64,000 bases of DNA from Warburgia ugandensis (Eukaryota; Streptophyta; Magnoliopsida; Canellales; Canellaceae): contig CP141127.1 of NCBI GenBank assembly GCA_035236585.1, positions 64,957,495-65,021,494 on the forward strand, read 5' to 3'. Positions 1 through 13,667 of this stretch are shown piece after piece; within the stretch, counting starts at the first letter, position 1; each line of letters begins with the position of its first letter. The notes below the pieces were generated by a model, which did not search any database, had not been told where the DNA came from, and saw only the letters and a list, made by a program, of their open reading frames with translations. The position numbers were made by a program, and so were the translations under genes.

Positions 1-1365
1 CAGTTTTAGCGTTGCACGATCACAAACAAACCAGATTCGTCCATGCAGATGGCCCATGCGTTATGGTTCCTAGGACGCTCACGTACCTTGGTCGAACCAG
101 GACCGGCACCTGTACGACTTGTGCACTCGAAGGACGCACTAGGGACCTCGTTCGCACACTCACACATGCCCAAGCAATGCGCTATGATGCGCGTCGTGGA
201 TGGCATCGCGCGGATGCATCTTTGGTGCAGCTGCAGTGTGCCGCGGCTCCAAGGACATCCCATGCGTCATGGTCAAGCCAAGAAACTTTTTGTACCCGCT
301 GAGTGCACGAGGATGGCCCCAGGGAGTGGTGCACTCTAGTGCGCTTCTAGGAGGTGTCCCGTAGACGCGTCCCTGACATGGACGGAATGAGTCTCAGCTC
401 CCGAGGCACCCCACATGTCCCGGTCGAGTTGGGAGCAGCTGTATGCAAGCGCACATGCATAGATGCTGTTCCAGGGCATGTTCTGGGCGCATGTAACGTG
501 CAGGCTCCCCTGGATGGGTTGCCTTCAACGGGTTTTCACCCGTCTAGTTTCGTTAACGGCAAGCCGGCGATTCCTGGCCGCAAAACCACCTAAATTCGGT
601 CAGGACCTGGGCAGCCTACGGAAGTGCCCCATCATCAGTGGTTGCTCCGATTTCCGCTCTGAACCCTAGGTCGCTGGAACACGAAGAAGGGGGAAATCAC
701 ACCAAGTTCCCAGTGAGACCAAAGGAAGAAGGGGAAGAAGTGAAGAGAGGGAAATGGCTGGACTATAGGGAAGACTTAGGCCTAGCCAGAAATTGTAGGG
801 GAAAACCGAAGGAGGGTTTTCTGAGTTTTACTGGAAAACCTAGCTTGAAGTAGCCGGATTTGGAGAAGAGGAGGGATGGCTAAGGAGGACGGAAGAGGGC
901 TTTTTATAGCCCAGCCAAGGCATTGCTGCCCATGGCAGTGCTGTGCACCGCCTAACTAGTTGGTGCTGGAAGTTGCTAGAAGGGGGAAGACAATGGGGGG
1001 TGCCGTTATCAAAACGGCCCCCTGTGTTTTTTGTCTTTTTCATTTTTAGATATAAAATATAGAAATGCCCTTAATCTTTAAATGCCCATAACTTCTTCAT
1101 ACGAACTCCGTTTTCAACGTTCTTTGAGGTGTTGGATTCCAATTTGAGTGTAGAATCTAATAACACTAATTTTTCTTACAAATTCTTATATTTCCTATTT
1201 AATTTAAAATAAAACATCCAACTACCTCTTAAGACTAGTAAACATATATTAATTCCCAAAAAGACATTTAATTCCCAAAAACAGATAAGTTACAGCATCA
1301 GTGGTAATTGGTAAACATGATATTTGTTCTTCATACAAAATGTCTTCAAAATTTGGGTCATTACA
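1..1365 (-). mobile_element. Partial 3' LTR of a minus-strand Ty3/gypsy element (element 1)
   Basis: Read on the minus strand, this LTR begins TGTAATGACCC at 1365, directly after a polypurine tract, and runs off the left edge of the window. Positions 1 to about 1144 match 7033 to about 8262, with many substitutions and one large microsatellite difference. That pairing, together with the PBS at about 5117-5130, identifies the two copies as LTRs. The combined evidence suggests a full LTR of roughly 3.3 kb, which is long and typical of Tekay/Del chromoviruses. A CpG-rich block (about 40-560) lies downstream of a minus-strand TATA box. Short reading frames here are not genes. The family call is by architecture, since no intact protein remains. 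Confidence 0.8.
901..908 (-). promoter_or_regulatory. TATA box in 3' LTR of element 1
   Basis: Minus-strand TATAAAAA inside GGCTATAAAAAGCCC. The same sequence occurs at the matching place in the other LTR (7997-8004). The orientation agrees with the PBS and polypurine tract, so it probably marks the LTR promoter. Confidence 0.55.
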
Positions 1366-1384
1366 TCATTACCCCCTTAAAAGA
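1366..1384 (-). other. Polypurine tract of element 1
   Basis: On the minus strand, TCTTTTAAGGGGGTAATGA lies directly before the LTR start. It follows GAATTTCGAGGACAAAATTC, the sequence usually found at the end of pol in Tekay/Del-type plant Ty3 elements. The tract primes plus-strand DNA synthesis. Element 3 has an equivalent at 27849-27861. Confidence 0.75.
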
Positions 1385-4300
1385 ATTTTGTCCTCGAAAT
1401 TCCACAAATTCTTCCCTTCAAATCAGTTGTTTTCTAGACATATTCTTCCTGAGGACTCCCTTAGAACTCGAACTAAGAAAATTCCTTTTGTTTCATTTCG
1501 CTTCACTTCATATTTCTTTTGTTTAATAGTCCATTATTCTATCATCCAATACTCCAATTAGGTTAATAATTAGAATAATGTTGTCCTTAAACTTATGTTC
1601 ATACTATCTTGCAACCAATTCCAAGCATATTCTCCATTTATCATCTTTATAATTCCTTCTACAAGGCCTTACATATATATCGTCAGTATATCTTATCTGT
1701 TTACTTTAAGTCTATAAGGGCTGCTTTCGCTGCGTACTCTAATACATAGTCCCATACTTGTCAGTTTAACAATCGGGTTTATAGCTGTAGTTCGTACAAC
1801 TACGAATCCTTAGGTGCTCATACTTCTCTAATCAGATAATCTCCTTAGATGACCATATTCCCCTACTCATGTACAAATTACTTCATACTTCTCTGACACT
1901 ATATCCTCTTATTTCTTTTCTTTCATCTTAAATAGTAGAGGATAGTCTCCTTTGTCTCTTGTTTCCCATCAAATGACTTATTATTCGAGTTTTCGCTATA
2001 AGTGTTGACTATACCTTGCTAATAAGAATCCCAAAAGTTTAACTCTTTTTTTCAAGTCTCACTTAGCTTATATGTTTATCAAGAAACTTTAATGATCGAT
2101 ACAGCATTGCTTCTCATTTCTTAATATCAAAGCTAATAGTTTTCTTCATACCAACTCCTTTAGTTGGAAAGGTGTTTAACTACTAGTCTCCACACTTCGT
2201 GGTTCAACTATTTTTACCTTTTATAAGTGCTTTGCTTCATCAACCAAATATTTGTATTCAACATAGAACCATGAAAATAAATTAGGTAGCATCGTCTTTT
2301 AATGATACCAATACATACTGCAAATAAAACCTCTTAACTATTATTGAATTCCATCAAAGAATTTTCTCCTCAAAGAATTTATTCAAAAACATGTCAAAGG
2401 TTAATGGTCGATTCATCATCATGGGTCAAATATTCTCGTCCAGAGGCCGATCTTTAGGATTTCTAGAAATGTCCATACTCATGTCCTAAGAGATTCTATT
2501 ATCCATAGCAGAGTACCCTTACTAGGTCATGATTGAATCCTTTGTTATTACCCTTTTCTTTGATGATTTTCTTCATGACCTTTCAGACCAAAAATTCTAT
2601 ACTTGCTTTAGTAAAGTTAGTCCTTAGGAAATTCCTTCCATTGATGCAACTAACTTTTAGTTTTAAGGCAAGTTAACATTAGAAATTACCTTATAATGTG
2701 CTGGCTACCTCAATTTTTCTCCTTTCAATTCCTATATCAAGATATTGTTCAACCTTTTATCAAAGCTTTATCGTCAACCATTCAGTCTTAATTGTCAGGA
2801 GGTATCATCATAAGTAGTGATTTTCTCAATTCCTCAAATTTTATCTTTCAAGTGCCTCCTCATACTTAGCTTATAACAATAATTCTCATTCAATAGCTAT
2901 CATAGCAATTGTGCTGAAGCTATTAAATCATCAAGTTTGACAAACACTCAGGTAAGCATGGAACAAAGGCTTAGACATAGAAAGAGAATTTATTCGATTA
3001 CCTGTTGATCTCTTTCTAGATATATCAGTTATAGCTCAAAGGTTTCTACAACGATCGGTGCTTAATTGCGTTTCTTTTCAATCCAAGTCAACAGTATCTG
3101 TCAGACCCAAGATGACCTCTATACCCTCTCATGGTATCTATTAAGGTTTGGAAAATCTTTCGCATTGGTTTAGATCGCTTCTTATTTTTGCTTCTGTATC
3201 AGTTGCTACTATACTCATCATACTCGTAGCTCCTCCATGATGTGGCTTAGTCATCTGACCTCAAATCCTAAAATGACTTAGTCTAACAAGTAACTTCTTT
3301 AAGGAAAACTTATGTCTAAATACTCATAACATTCCTCGGAGTATATAACTTAGACTACTATCTAATAGATACTAACATATTTGATTAAATAGGGTGAGAC
3401 ACTTTTATTTAGTCAATAGTACACCAAAGGAAATGACTAAATGATGGCCTTAAGATACTTGCTCTTCCAATCTTCCTCTAAGACATCATATTGATCCTTG
3501 ATGATACCCTAGTTGCTGAAAAACAAATGGACAAGTCACTGTCCTGTCTTGTTTCCTTTTTCAGTATAACTTTATTTAATCATATAGTGGCAAGGTAGGA
3601 TATCATCAACTTTTCCTTTTTATGGACTTCATCCACCGGTGTTCCTCATAAGCTAATGGATTCGATAAGATTCTAATTGCAACAATTGATGTAGACATCA
3701 AACCACCTATAGAATTTAATTTCTAGTTCATCTTCTTCAAAAATTTCCCGTAGCATAATGTCCTTAAATTCAAAACTCTACTCAAAGTCATAAATCCCAT
3801 CTACTTTATCTCTATTATACTCTTTTACAATAAAATTACCAACTCAACTAGTATTATTCCTTCGAATTTGATTGGTTTACCTTCTCATAGGATTCAAGAT
3901 AAAAGATTTGTAGGTATCTATTCTTTCCTCCATAAAGTCATGATCTTCTTCTTTTGAATATCCAATATTCTTCGAATACTTATAATTGCATCTCTATCTC
4001 TATCTCTATCTCTTTCTCTCTTTTCTTCTTATTTGGTCAAAATCCTCATTTTGTTTACTTAGATCAATGTCTCCATTTGAGTGGTTGCATATACTCAATC
4101 TATAAGTCAGACAGGAAAAACTTAATACTTCTAAGAAATGTTGAAGTTTTCTAATATCATCGAAGTCCTTAATTGCCTATAGCCTCAATAAAATTCATAC
4201 AATGTCTTAATAATATCATTGATGTTTTGGTCATGCTATACTTCTCTTATAAGTTCATGTCAGGATCAATCTATTATCACAGATCTGTCATCCCTAGTAT

Positions 4301-5116
4301 TATCGTCAAAATCTTTTGGTAACTCTGTCGAATACATTTCTCTATCATATTCATGTTATATTCCTCTTAATCACATAATATGTCAATTGTACACATTTTC
4401 TTATCTACTCCATTATACTCATGTTGTCATTATTAGATAGCACTTTACTCTTCATAAGACTCCAATTAAGTTATCCAAAATTGAGTTAAGTCCTTCAGGA
4501 CCCATACCTTTGTGATCTAGTACGAGTCACAATTATCTCCTAATATCATCTAGTATTCTCATCCCTATTAGATTATCATCAAAATCTTCTACTGACGCTA
4601 TTATGCTCAACTTCGTTGTCACTCTTCTCAAAGTCAATCTTTTACATCCCTGATCATACTCATGTTATAACCCCTTTGATAATATACTCATATTATGATA
4701 TTCTTTAGAAGGGTAAGATAGCCATCTAAGTTCTTCGATTTTCTCACCTTTTGTAAGGTTGATCTATTATAGGTCAGAATTATCTACCAATAAGTTCACG
4801 AACATCTTCATTCATCATTTTCATCATCATCTAATTCATATATGAGTTTCCCTGTTTGCACCACACAACAATCCTTAATCCTTAAGTCGTCTTAGACTAG
4901 ATTTTGGATAAGGTTTGCACTATCCACTGCCTAATTATTTGTTAAATCAAGCTGCCTTTCACCTATTTATTGATGGTGTGCATCTTTGTGATTTGATATT
5001 ATTCGTGTTCTAGTCATCTCTTCCACTTCTATACTTCTATTTAGACTACTTCTTATTTATCCTGATTGTCTATGACCCTTCGACATGCTGGACTGGCTGT
5101 GAAAGGATAAAACTGA
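1385..5116 (-). mobile_element. Decayed interior of Ty3 element 1
   Basis: This AT-rich 3.7 kb lies between the polypurine tract and the PBS of element 1, so it should be gag-pol on the minus strand. No open frame above about 90 residues survives, and I could not recognise gag, RT or integrase motifs by eye. It is shorter than an intact interior (about 4.6 kb in element 3), which implies deletions. No other gene is visible. A profile search of the minus-strand translation against Ty3 pol would be decisive. Confidence 0.55.
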
Positions 5117-5130
5117 GCTTTGATACCAAC
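5117..5130 (-). other. Primer-binding site of element 1
   Basis: Minus-strand TTGGTATCAAAGCT lies directly inside the LTR end. It resembles the complement of the 3' end of initiator tRNA-Met (TGGTATCAGAGC), the usual primer of plant Ty3 elements. The adjacent LTR end reads GTCGTCAAA where the intact sister element has GTCGTGACA, so the terminal CA has been lost by mutation. Confidence 0.75.
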
Positions 5131-6260
5131 TTTGACGACTCGGGTTTTCCCATGCATTTTTAAATGCAATATCTAATTCCTAGGGTAGGATGCATCCCTA
5201 TTTGAAAACCATTTTATAAAAACAATGCAACACAGCGGAAAAATGTTTTGCTTTAAACTCATTTTGAAAATCTCGAGTGTCATTTGCTTTCACAACAACC
5301 AAAGTAGTTTTTGAAAATTACTACAATCATAAATGTCTTCTCAGGTCTTATCCAGTCACAGCTCATAGCCCAACTATAAAGAAATATAGATACATGTCCA
5401 AAAGGTAGAGTGTTTACTTACATTCATGCTTGTCTTCGCTTCATTCACTTAATCGTAGCACTAACATGTTCTGTTGCTTCTTCTAATTCTGTGTGGAGCT
5501 AATCTGGAAAAATAATACATTAGGGTGAGTATTTCTCATACTCAGTAAGTGATCTGATATTACTATTTTGAAAACATGGTAGGCAACATGCATGATTCCA
5601 AGAGCTTTTCACGTAAAACATCAGTGATTTCTTTTGTGTAAGCATGCATAGTTATGCATAAAACATAAGCTTATTGATGCAATTTCAATCATGTAATCCT
5701 TTCTCATAATCTAGTATTCAATGATATAAATATGATCAAAATCATACAATAGAAATCAATAAATCCACATACGAAGATCTCGGCAAATGCATCTAACCAG
5801 CAAGTCAAATATAATAATCATGAAATTATTAAAATAATCATTATTCCAAGCAGATGCTAATATCAAGCACATGAGTCTCTTAGCGTACACGTCACGCCAA
5901 CTGGTCACGAGTACTCATATACGACCATCTTGATGCTATATGCATATCAATCACACTGAAATCATAGGATCACTATGCTCACGATTAGCACACAGCTAAA
6001 TCGTGTGGCTCCAGTATTTAGAGACCTACCCACCATAGCCTCCACAGGACTATAGCTATCCCCGAAAGGATGCCGTGAGCACCTCCAGTGGTCGTCCCTA
6101 TTTACCACAGCAGTCAGGGAAGGGATAATGCCTTTTTGGCAGTGATACCATCCACCCTTTTAGTGGTAGAGGCCGGGAGGCCAATCCCGTACATAACAAC
6201 CTCTCAGCATAGTGCCCACCATGAACTACCTCATTCAACGATCTGCCCACTAAAAAGCAT

Positions 6261-6397
<137 letters not shown>

Positions 6398-7584
6398 CCA
6401 AATCTCACACATCATAAATCATGCAATCTAGGCATTTGTTTTTAAAACATGCAAGCAATGCATAAAACCTGCTCATGCCAGTAATCACTTTCAAAGCCAT
6501 AATTCTGTATGCTTGTACAAAAACATCATATCCCAAAAGCATGTTAAACACGGTGATAGATTCAAGTGCTTTAAGGCCATCAATCATGAAGACAAATTTG
6601 GCTACTCATATAAGAACATTATATCTTCAAAAGCATGTGAAATACAGCCAAGTAAAGCATTCAGATTTGAAATATATTTAAAAACTTAGTAGTATCAGAC
6701 TACCTACCTCGATGTTCCTTGAATCGCATTCTTCATTACTCGACCTGACCCATCTTCGTAAAACCATGTATATTGTTTGACAACAAGGATTCAAATATCA
6801 TTTTCTATCCGTTTATAGATCACTATTTAGATTTCTAAAGTAACGGATAGATCTGCCCTTTTTTATCATCGTTGATCAAGTAGATCTAGAAGATCTCTAT
6901 GGTTTTTAGGCTATAGTCATTATAAATAGTCCTCTAATCCTAACTTTTATAGTCTCATTAGGTTCGCGTCGTTGATATGGACGCAATGGTTCTTTCGAAT
7001 CATTAATCGGAGTTCTACAGCTCATGAATTTGCAGTTTTAGCGTTGCACGATCACGGACGAACTAGATTCGTCCATGCAAAGGGCCTGCGCGTTATGGTT
7101 CCCAAGACACTCACGTGCCTTGGTCGAACCAAGACCCACACCCATACAACACGTGCACCCGAAGCCCGCACCAGGGACAGCATTCGCACGCGCACGCATG
7201 CCCAAGCGACGCGCGTCCTGAATGGCGTCACGCGGACACATCTTTGGTTTAGTCACTGTGCGCCTCGGCTCCTAGGACATCCCATGCGTCTCGGTCGAGC
7301 CAAGAAACTTTTCGTACCTGACGAGTGCGTGAGGATGGCCCCAAGGAGTGTCGCACTACAGTGCACGTCTAGGAGGCGTCCCATAGACGCATCATCCTAG
7401 TCGAGTTGGGAGTCGTTGTATGCACACGCACGTACACAGATGTTGTTCCAGGGCGCGTTCTAGGTGTATGTGATGTGCAGCATCCCCTGGATGGGTTTCC
7501 TTCGACGGGTTTTCACCCGTATGGTTCCGTTCACAGAAAGCCAGGGATTCCAGGCCAAAAAACTGCCTAAATCCAGTCGGGATC

Positions 7585-7725
<141 letters not shown>

Positions 7726-7996
7726 CTGATGGCCTTACCTAGGCAGCCTAGGGAAGTGCCCCATCGCCTGTGGTTGCACCCTAGGTCACAGGAACACGAA
7801 GAAGGGGTAAATCACACCAAGTTTCGGGTGAGACCAGAGGAAGAAGGGGGGAAGTGAAGAGAGGGAAATGGCCGGCCTGCAGGGAAGACTCGGGCTTGGC
7901 CAGAAATTGCAGGGAAAACCGAAGGAGGGTTTTCCAAGTTTTGCCAAAAAACCTAGCTTGAAGTAGCCAGATTTGGAGAAGAGGAGGGAAGAGGGC

Positions 7997-8004
7997 TTTT
8001 TATA
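7997..8004 (-). promoter_or_regulatory. TATA box in 5' LTR of element 1
   Basis: Minus-strand TATAAAAA inside GGCTATAAAAAGCCC, shared with the 3' LTR copy. It would drive transcription leftward through the element. Confidence 0.55.
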
Positions 8005-8265
8005 GCCCGGCCAAGGCAGTGCTACCCATGGCGGTGCCGCCATTGGGAATGGCGGTGCTATGCACTGCCTAACTGATCGATGCTGGAAGTTGCTAGAAGG
8101 TGGAAGATGATGGGGGGTGTCGTTATCAAAATGGCCCCCTGCATTTTTTGTCTTTTTTGTTTTTAAATATAAATTATAGAAATTCCCTTAATCTTTAAAT
8201 GCCCATAACTTCTTCATACGAACTCCGTTTTTTATGTTCTTTGAGGCATTGGATTCCAATTTGTA

Positions 8266-8600
8266 TGTATTTCTCGCTGAACATGAATCTGTACATACAC
8301 ATATAAAGTAGGATATGATAGTTACAAATAAGATTATATATATATATACATACATACATAATGTAATTTATTAAGTGTGCATTCTTTCATTTTACCTTTT
8401 GACAGACCCAAGTATTAAAAGTGTGACAATGCTTAAATTGTAACCTCTTCTATTTCTTTGTATAACTTTGATTCTTTGCCTTAAGGACATCCATATGCTC
8501 ATTACACACACAAAAATTTGTGGAGAGATCAAAGAAAATATAACCATTAATAATTAATTTTTACCTAAGTACATGATCAACTTACTCAATTTATGGTTGG
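8266..8600. other. Unassigned AT-rich junction segment
   Basis: This lies between the broken 5' LTR of element 1 and the recognisable transposase remnant. It contains a short TA/CATA tract (8335-8362). I see no gene, no CACTA terminal repeat and no LTR tip. It probably includes a deletion junction and the 3' flank of the CACTA gene. Confidence 0.5.
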
Positions 8601-11101
8601 AGTTCATCAACACTTTGCAATGCATAAAGGTGCTCTGGTCTCACTCCTTATAGTTAATAGTCTATACACGACCACTCAGTAGAGATTTTCCAACCTTGGG
8701 ATCATGAAATGCAACTAATTGTTTCTTTCTTAGGATTCTAATTGCATCCACTCCTGACAAGTACTCTATACAAAACTCACTACTTTTCCCACAATATAAT
8801 ATTTGGTTGTACACCCCTCTAACTAGTTATGATTTCGTATATACTTTTTAAAATTTTGATGTTCATCTCAAACAAGTACATCTATCGCAAGTAAATTGGC
8901 CCATAGAGTCTAACCTCATCAATGAGGTGCACTGTTAAGTGTATCATGATATCAAAGAAGAATAGTGAGAAGATTTTCTCAAGCTCACATAAAGTTATCA
9001 CTAGATGTCCTTGTATTTCTTGTAATTTTGAAACATCCATCTCCTTCTAAGATAAAGTATTAAGTAGTACAATTTTGTAATAGCTCCCCTAACTTTGTCT
9101 GGTAACACCGAACGTATTGCTACAAGCAAGAGTTGTTGCATCAATGCATGGTAATTGTAGGACTTCATGCCTAACACTTTTAGCTCTTCCATGGAGATAG
9201 TGTTTTTAAAGTTTGAAAAGTATTCATCTGAGACTTTGAGCTTGGACAGGGTTTTACACACTATTCCTCTCCCCTGTCTATTGAGTATATAATTTGCTTT
9301 AGGCAGGTATATTCCAATACTATCCCTATCCTATGGAAGCAACCTCCTATCAAACCCATCTTCAGAAGATCCATTCGAGCTACAAGTCCATCCTTTGCTT
9401 TTCCTAGGATGTCAAACAAGGTACTGGTCAACTTTCAAACACTTTCATCTCAATGTGCATGGAATCAAGCACATGGCATAGATGCAGTGATTTATAGTAT
9501 GCAAGCCAAAAGAATATTGATTTCTTCTTCCAACAACTTCTACAATTGCTTTCACATGGACATTTACTTGATTTCTTCTTTTCCCACAAGACATTAATGT
9601 TTTCAACCTACTCTAATATTTGTCATCCTGTCAACATCTTTGAGGTGTCCTTATCTCTACACTACCATCAAATTCTCCCTTCTTAAAATGGTATGGATGG
9701 TCTCTGCTCAACCATCTTCTGTGGCCAAGGAATACCATTTTCCTATAATGTTTAAGTAGTAAGGCACATGTTTGATCACTACAGATATGACAAGCATTGT
9801 ATCCCTTCATGATACATTCAGACAAATTACTATATGAAGGGAAGTCACTTATTATCCACAATAGTGTAGCCTTTAGGGTGAATGACTCTTTCCTGTATGC
9901 ATCATATGCTTCAACACCTACATCATATAATGTCTCAAGATCATTGATTAAGGGATCCCAGTACACATCAATGTCATTCCCTTACTACTTTGGCCTTGAT
10001 ATCAACAGAGTTAACAATATGAACTTCCTCTTCATGCATAAAAATGATGGGGGGTTGTAACAAACTAACATAATAGGCCAACAACTATACTTGCTGATCA
10101 TAGAACCATGAAGATTAATTCCATTTGCAGATATTGCAAGTCATAGGTTTCTAGGTTATTTATCAAAATTAGTCCACATGAAGTCTACAAGCTTCCATGT
10201 TGAGCTATCTACTGGATGGATGAAAGGCCATTATTTACTCTGTCCTTAGCATGCCATACTAATTTCTTTGCTATTTTTGTAACGTGAAATATTCTTTTGA
10301 ATCTTAGAATAGGGGGAAATACCATAAAACCTTTATAGGAATGTTTGTAACCATCTTAGTTGAATTCTTCTTTAACTTCTATCTTAACTGTCCACAAGTT
10401 AGGCATGTAGTTTGATCCTTATGCTCCTTCTTATACAAGATGCAATTATTGGGACACGCATGTATCTTCTCATACTTCAACCCTAGTGCAGTCAGGGTTT
10501 TTTTTTTGTCTCTCATGTGGACCTTGCCAATTTGTTATCCTCAGGTAGTATCTTACCAGCTACTTTCAAGACTTTTGTAAAACCTTGATCTGAGAAATCA
10601 AATCTTGATTTCACATTGTAAAGTTCTACCACCGTAGATAGCTTGGTATAATCCTTACTCTCATGGTATAACAACTCATTGGCTTCCTCTAATGTAGTTG
10701 AAATTGTCCAGAGTTGTCCTAGAAGCCATCACATGCATCTTAAAACACCAGTGTAGTTGTACTGTCTATAACACTTCCTATAAAGTCTTCATATCTTTCA
10801 AGCCTTGTTGAGAGCCTATACGAAAGCCCTTCTCCATGCCAAATCCATGGGCAATAGCTTTCATCAATTCCATTAAAGCATAAGTGTTCTCTTAACACCC
10901 CTATAATTACTTTTTCAAGGTTCCACATTTTGAGCATGGACACATGCAATTACGACCACCACCTTCCATATGTGCAAACTTTGTGAAATTTTCTATTCCC
11001 TCCCCATATTCTCTTGATGTTCTTATTGCAGTAATCCAAGCATATTTGTCAATTATCTTAAGAAATTGAAGCAAATTTGTGTGTGAAGACTTATTAGACA
11101 T
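8600..11101 (-). pseudogene. TNP2-like CACTA transposase, decayed
   Basis: Conserved TNP2 blocks appear in the right order on the minus strand. First is an N-terminal transposase-associated domain at 10907-11101, with a CPCSKC cysteine motif, followed by a CPWIWHGE block (about 10820-10860). Next is the Transposase_21 core, with a KPRNL-like stretch and WPIML (about 10070-10215). The block VYWDPLINDLETLYDVGVEAYDA lies at 9880-9966, and GHRRWLSRDH near 9700. The DUF4218 region with MKSYNYHALMQQLL lies at 9001-9261, and CELEKIF..FFDIMIHLTVHL at about 8890-9000. Stops and frameshifts separate the blocks, so no functional protein is made. The enzyme would cut element ends for cut-and-paste transposition. 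Family assignment is firm; the exact limits are not. Confidence 0.85.
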
Positions 11102-13453
11102 GAAAAGATTATTTTAAGCATTTTATCAAACACTAAGTATATAAGAATTATAAATATTTAAAATAACTAAATCACATGCATGACATGTGAAAATTTTCAA
11201 TTAGCAATGAAAAAATAAGAAAAATATGACACATACATTCAAAAAGAAATTTAACTTCAAAAAGGAAGTTTTTAACCATAACCATGTAAAAATTCTTAAG
11301 ACATGCATATATATGAGACAAACAAAGAGATAATAACCAACACTCAAGAATTGATATCTACCGCGAATATACAAATGTAGTTCCAATTCATAGTTGGGAT
11401 TTCGTTGACGATAACCACAACAAAAATCAACATATATAAGCTTCAGTTTGGATATAGATGAAGACAATTAAAAAAAAACAAAGTGAAAGTGATTAACTCT
11501 TAAAACAAAGTAGTATTTTTAAAGTCATTTTCTAGAAATGACTTTAAAAGTACATATTTTTATGAATTTAGAAGTCTATAATTTATAATCGTTTCTAGAA
11601 AATGACTTTCAAAGTCATTTCTCATGAAAAAAATAGCTTAGCACTAGACTAAAGCCACCATTTTTAAAATTGTTTTCTTCAAACGACTTTAAAAGTCATT
11701 GTTCCTAAAGTTGTTTTTCTCAAATGACTTTAAAAACTAATATATTTTATTTTAGTACTTTACAATATCTTGCATAATGAAATCAATTTTTTATGATAGT
11801 TAGCATTGATTCATGCATTCTTTGCATGCACACACAAACGCACATATAAACAAGCACAAGAATAAGAAAATCAAAGTATTTTTTGAAATAACTCCTCATT
11901 TATCCTTTTATTATATATATCAAATGTTACATATTATTAGATCTTATTAATACAAGATCATAATCAAAGAGCTAATCTGAAATGATTTCATCAAAATCTT
12001 GCCTCCTAGTATTCAACTGACACCACTTTAGGGGGAGAGAGAGGGTAAAGCTTTAAGTTGCACTTCCTAAGCCAACTTGATGTATCATTTCTCTTCCTTA
12101 AAGCCTATTTTTGGATGAGAACCATAAATGGTAATTCTCCTTTTCTTCAATAGTGAGGGTTAGAGAGAGAAACAGTTGTTGTTTGCAATAAAATCATACA
12201 ATTTTTTTTTTGAAATCACTATAATCCAACACACTTTTTAACCCCATATCTGTAGTGACAAAACCCACTCGATCCACAAAATACAAATAGAGAGAGTTGG
12301 TAATAAGAAAGCCATGCATGATGAAAAGAGGCATTGGTATACTTATAGAGTTTTTCATTCCACAAACAATTAAATTATCCAAAATGGAAAGCAAGAAGGG
12401 AAACAGGACACGAAGAGAGAGACACAAGGACTAGAGGAGTAGGCCATCATGCTACCCGTAAGATGAAGAACATGAACATGGGATACAGGAAAAAATGAGA
12501 TGACTTCGACCTTCCATAGACTAAGGACTTTTGAAGTCATTTTCTAAAATGACTTTAAAAGTTGTAATTTTCAAGAACAACTTTAAATTCACTAATTGAC
12601 ACAACATCAAATAATGTTTCACACAAATTAGTATGGAATCATGAATTTTGTACATAATAAATATAAAAATATACAAAAGACCTATGTACCCCACAAAAAT
12701 TGTTCAAATATGCATATATACGTATATAATATATGAGACAAACAAAATTGATATAACCAAGACTCAAAAATTGATATTGGCTGAGAATATATAATTGTCA
12801 TTCCAATTCATTGTTGGGACTTGGTTGAGGATACCCACAAATCAACCTATATATATGAGCTTTAGTTTGTGTATAGATGAAAATAGTTATAAAAAAAATA
12901 AACCGAAAGTCAATGAAAAATTATTAAAATAAAGTATTACTTTTAAAGTCGTATGCTGGAAAGGACTTTAAAACTGTAGACTTAAAGTCGTTTGACTACA
13001 AATGACTTCAAAAAAATGGAGTTTTGAAGTAATTTTTCCTAAACTATTTTTAAAATTCCAACATTTAAAGTCATTTACTAAAAATGTTTTAAGTCAAATG
13101 ACTTTAAAATTTTTAATTTTTAAAGTCGTTTAGGAAAAAAACTTTAAAACTCCATTCTTTTGAAGTCATTTTTAGTCAAACAACTTAAAGATTGAACTTA
13201 TAAAGTCATTTAGGGAAAACAACTTTAAAACTCCATTCTTTTGAAGTCATTATCAGTCAAATGACTTTAAAAGTCCCTTCCCAAGAAAAAATCGTTGTTT
13301 GTCCTAGACTAAAGAAGTCTTTTTTCTATTAAACAACTTCTTAAGTGTGATTTTTAAAGTCATTTTTTAAAATGAGTTGTAAAATATTTATGAAGTTGAT
13401 AGTCAAAATAATGACTGCTTTATACTGACTTTAAAAGCCTCTTGTGTAGCAGT
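11102..13453. repeat. CACTA subterminal repeat region
   Basis: No gene is seen. Many direct and inverted copies of a roughly 10-bp motif, AAAGTCATTT and its complement AAATGACTTT, cluster at 11508-11750, 12520-12600 and 12940-13450. A longer imperfect duplication is also present: about 11300-11530 resembles about 12715-12960. In CACTA elements such repeats bind the accessory TNPA-type protein; here that role is inferred. Confidence 0.7.
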
Positions 13454-13667
13454 AGTAAGTCCAAAAAATAGAGGAGGTCGCTGGATTTTCAGTAGAAATG
13501 TAGCCTTATCCTAATTTTTAGAAAAGAAAATTGACACAAGATTTTTAAAATTGTTCTCATGAAAAATGGTTTTCCCTTTTTGTTTTCTAAATAGTTTTCC
13601 AAACTTGGGGGCCCCACAATTGTAAAACATTTTGTAAAAAAGTGTTACAAAAACTCAGGATGTCACA
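13454..13667 (+). mobile_element. 3' remnant of the 5' LTR of Ty3 element 2
   Basis: About 210 bp match the last 175 bp of the LTR at 16626-19304, including GTGTTACAAAAAC and the terminal GGATGTCACA. It ends in CA directly before a PBS-like sequence. The outer 2.5 kb of this LTR is missing; the CACTA element sits at the break. Confidence 0.8.

Larger units (their letters stand above)
8600..13453 (-). mobile_element. CACTA (En/Spm-like) DNA transposon, left end missing
   Basis: A minus-strand TNP2-type transposase remnant (about 8.6-11.1 kb) is followed on its 5' side by a region dense in AAAGTCATTT/AAATGACTTT motifs. These behave like the subterminal repeats of CACTA elements. The right end near 13453 reads, on the minus strand, CTGCTACACAAGAGGC, which resembles the CACTACTACACAAGA type of terminus. 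Just beyond it, the sequence becomes Ty3 LTR (13454-13667) that matches 19130-19304. I found no matching left terminus, so the element is truncated there. Confidence 0.75.

Noticed and set aside
12194-12427. 77-codon minus-strand frame in the CACTA region
   Set aside because: Hydrophobic chance frame in AT-rich subterminal DNA; not part of the TNP2 domain series.
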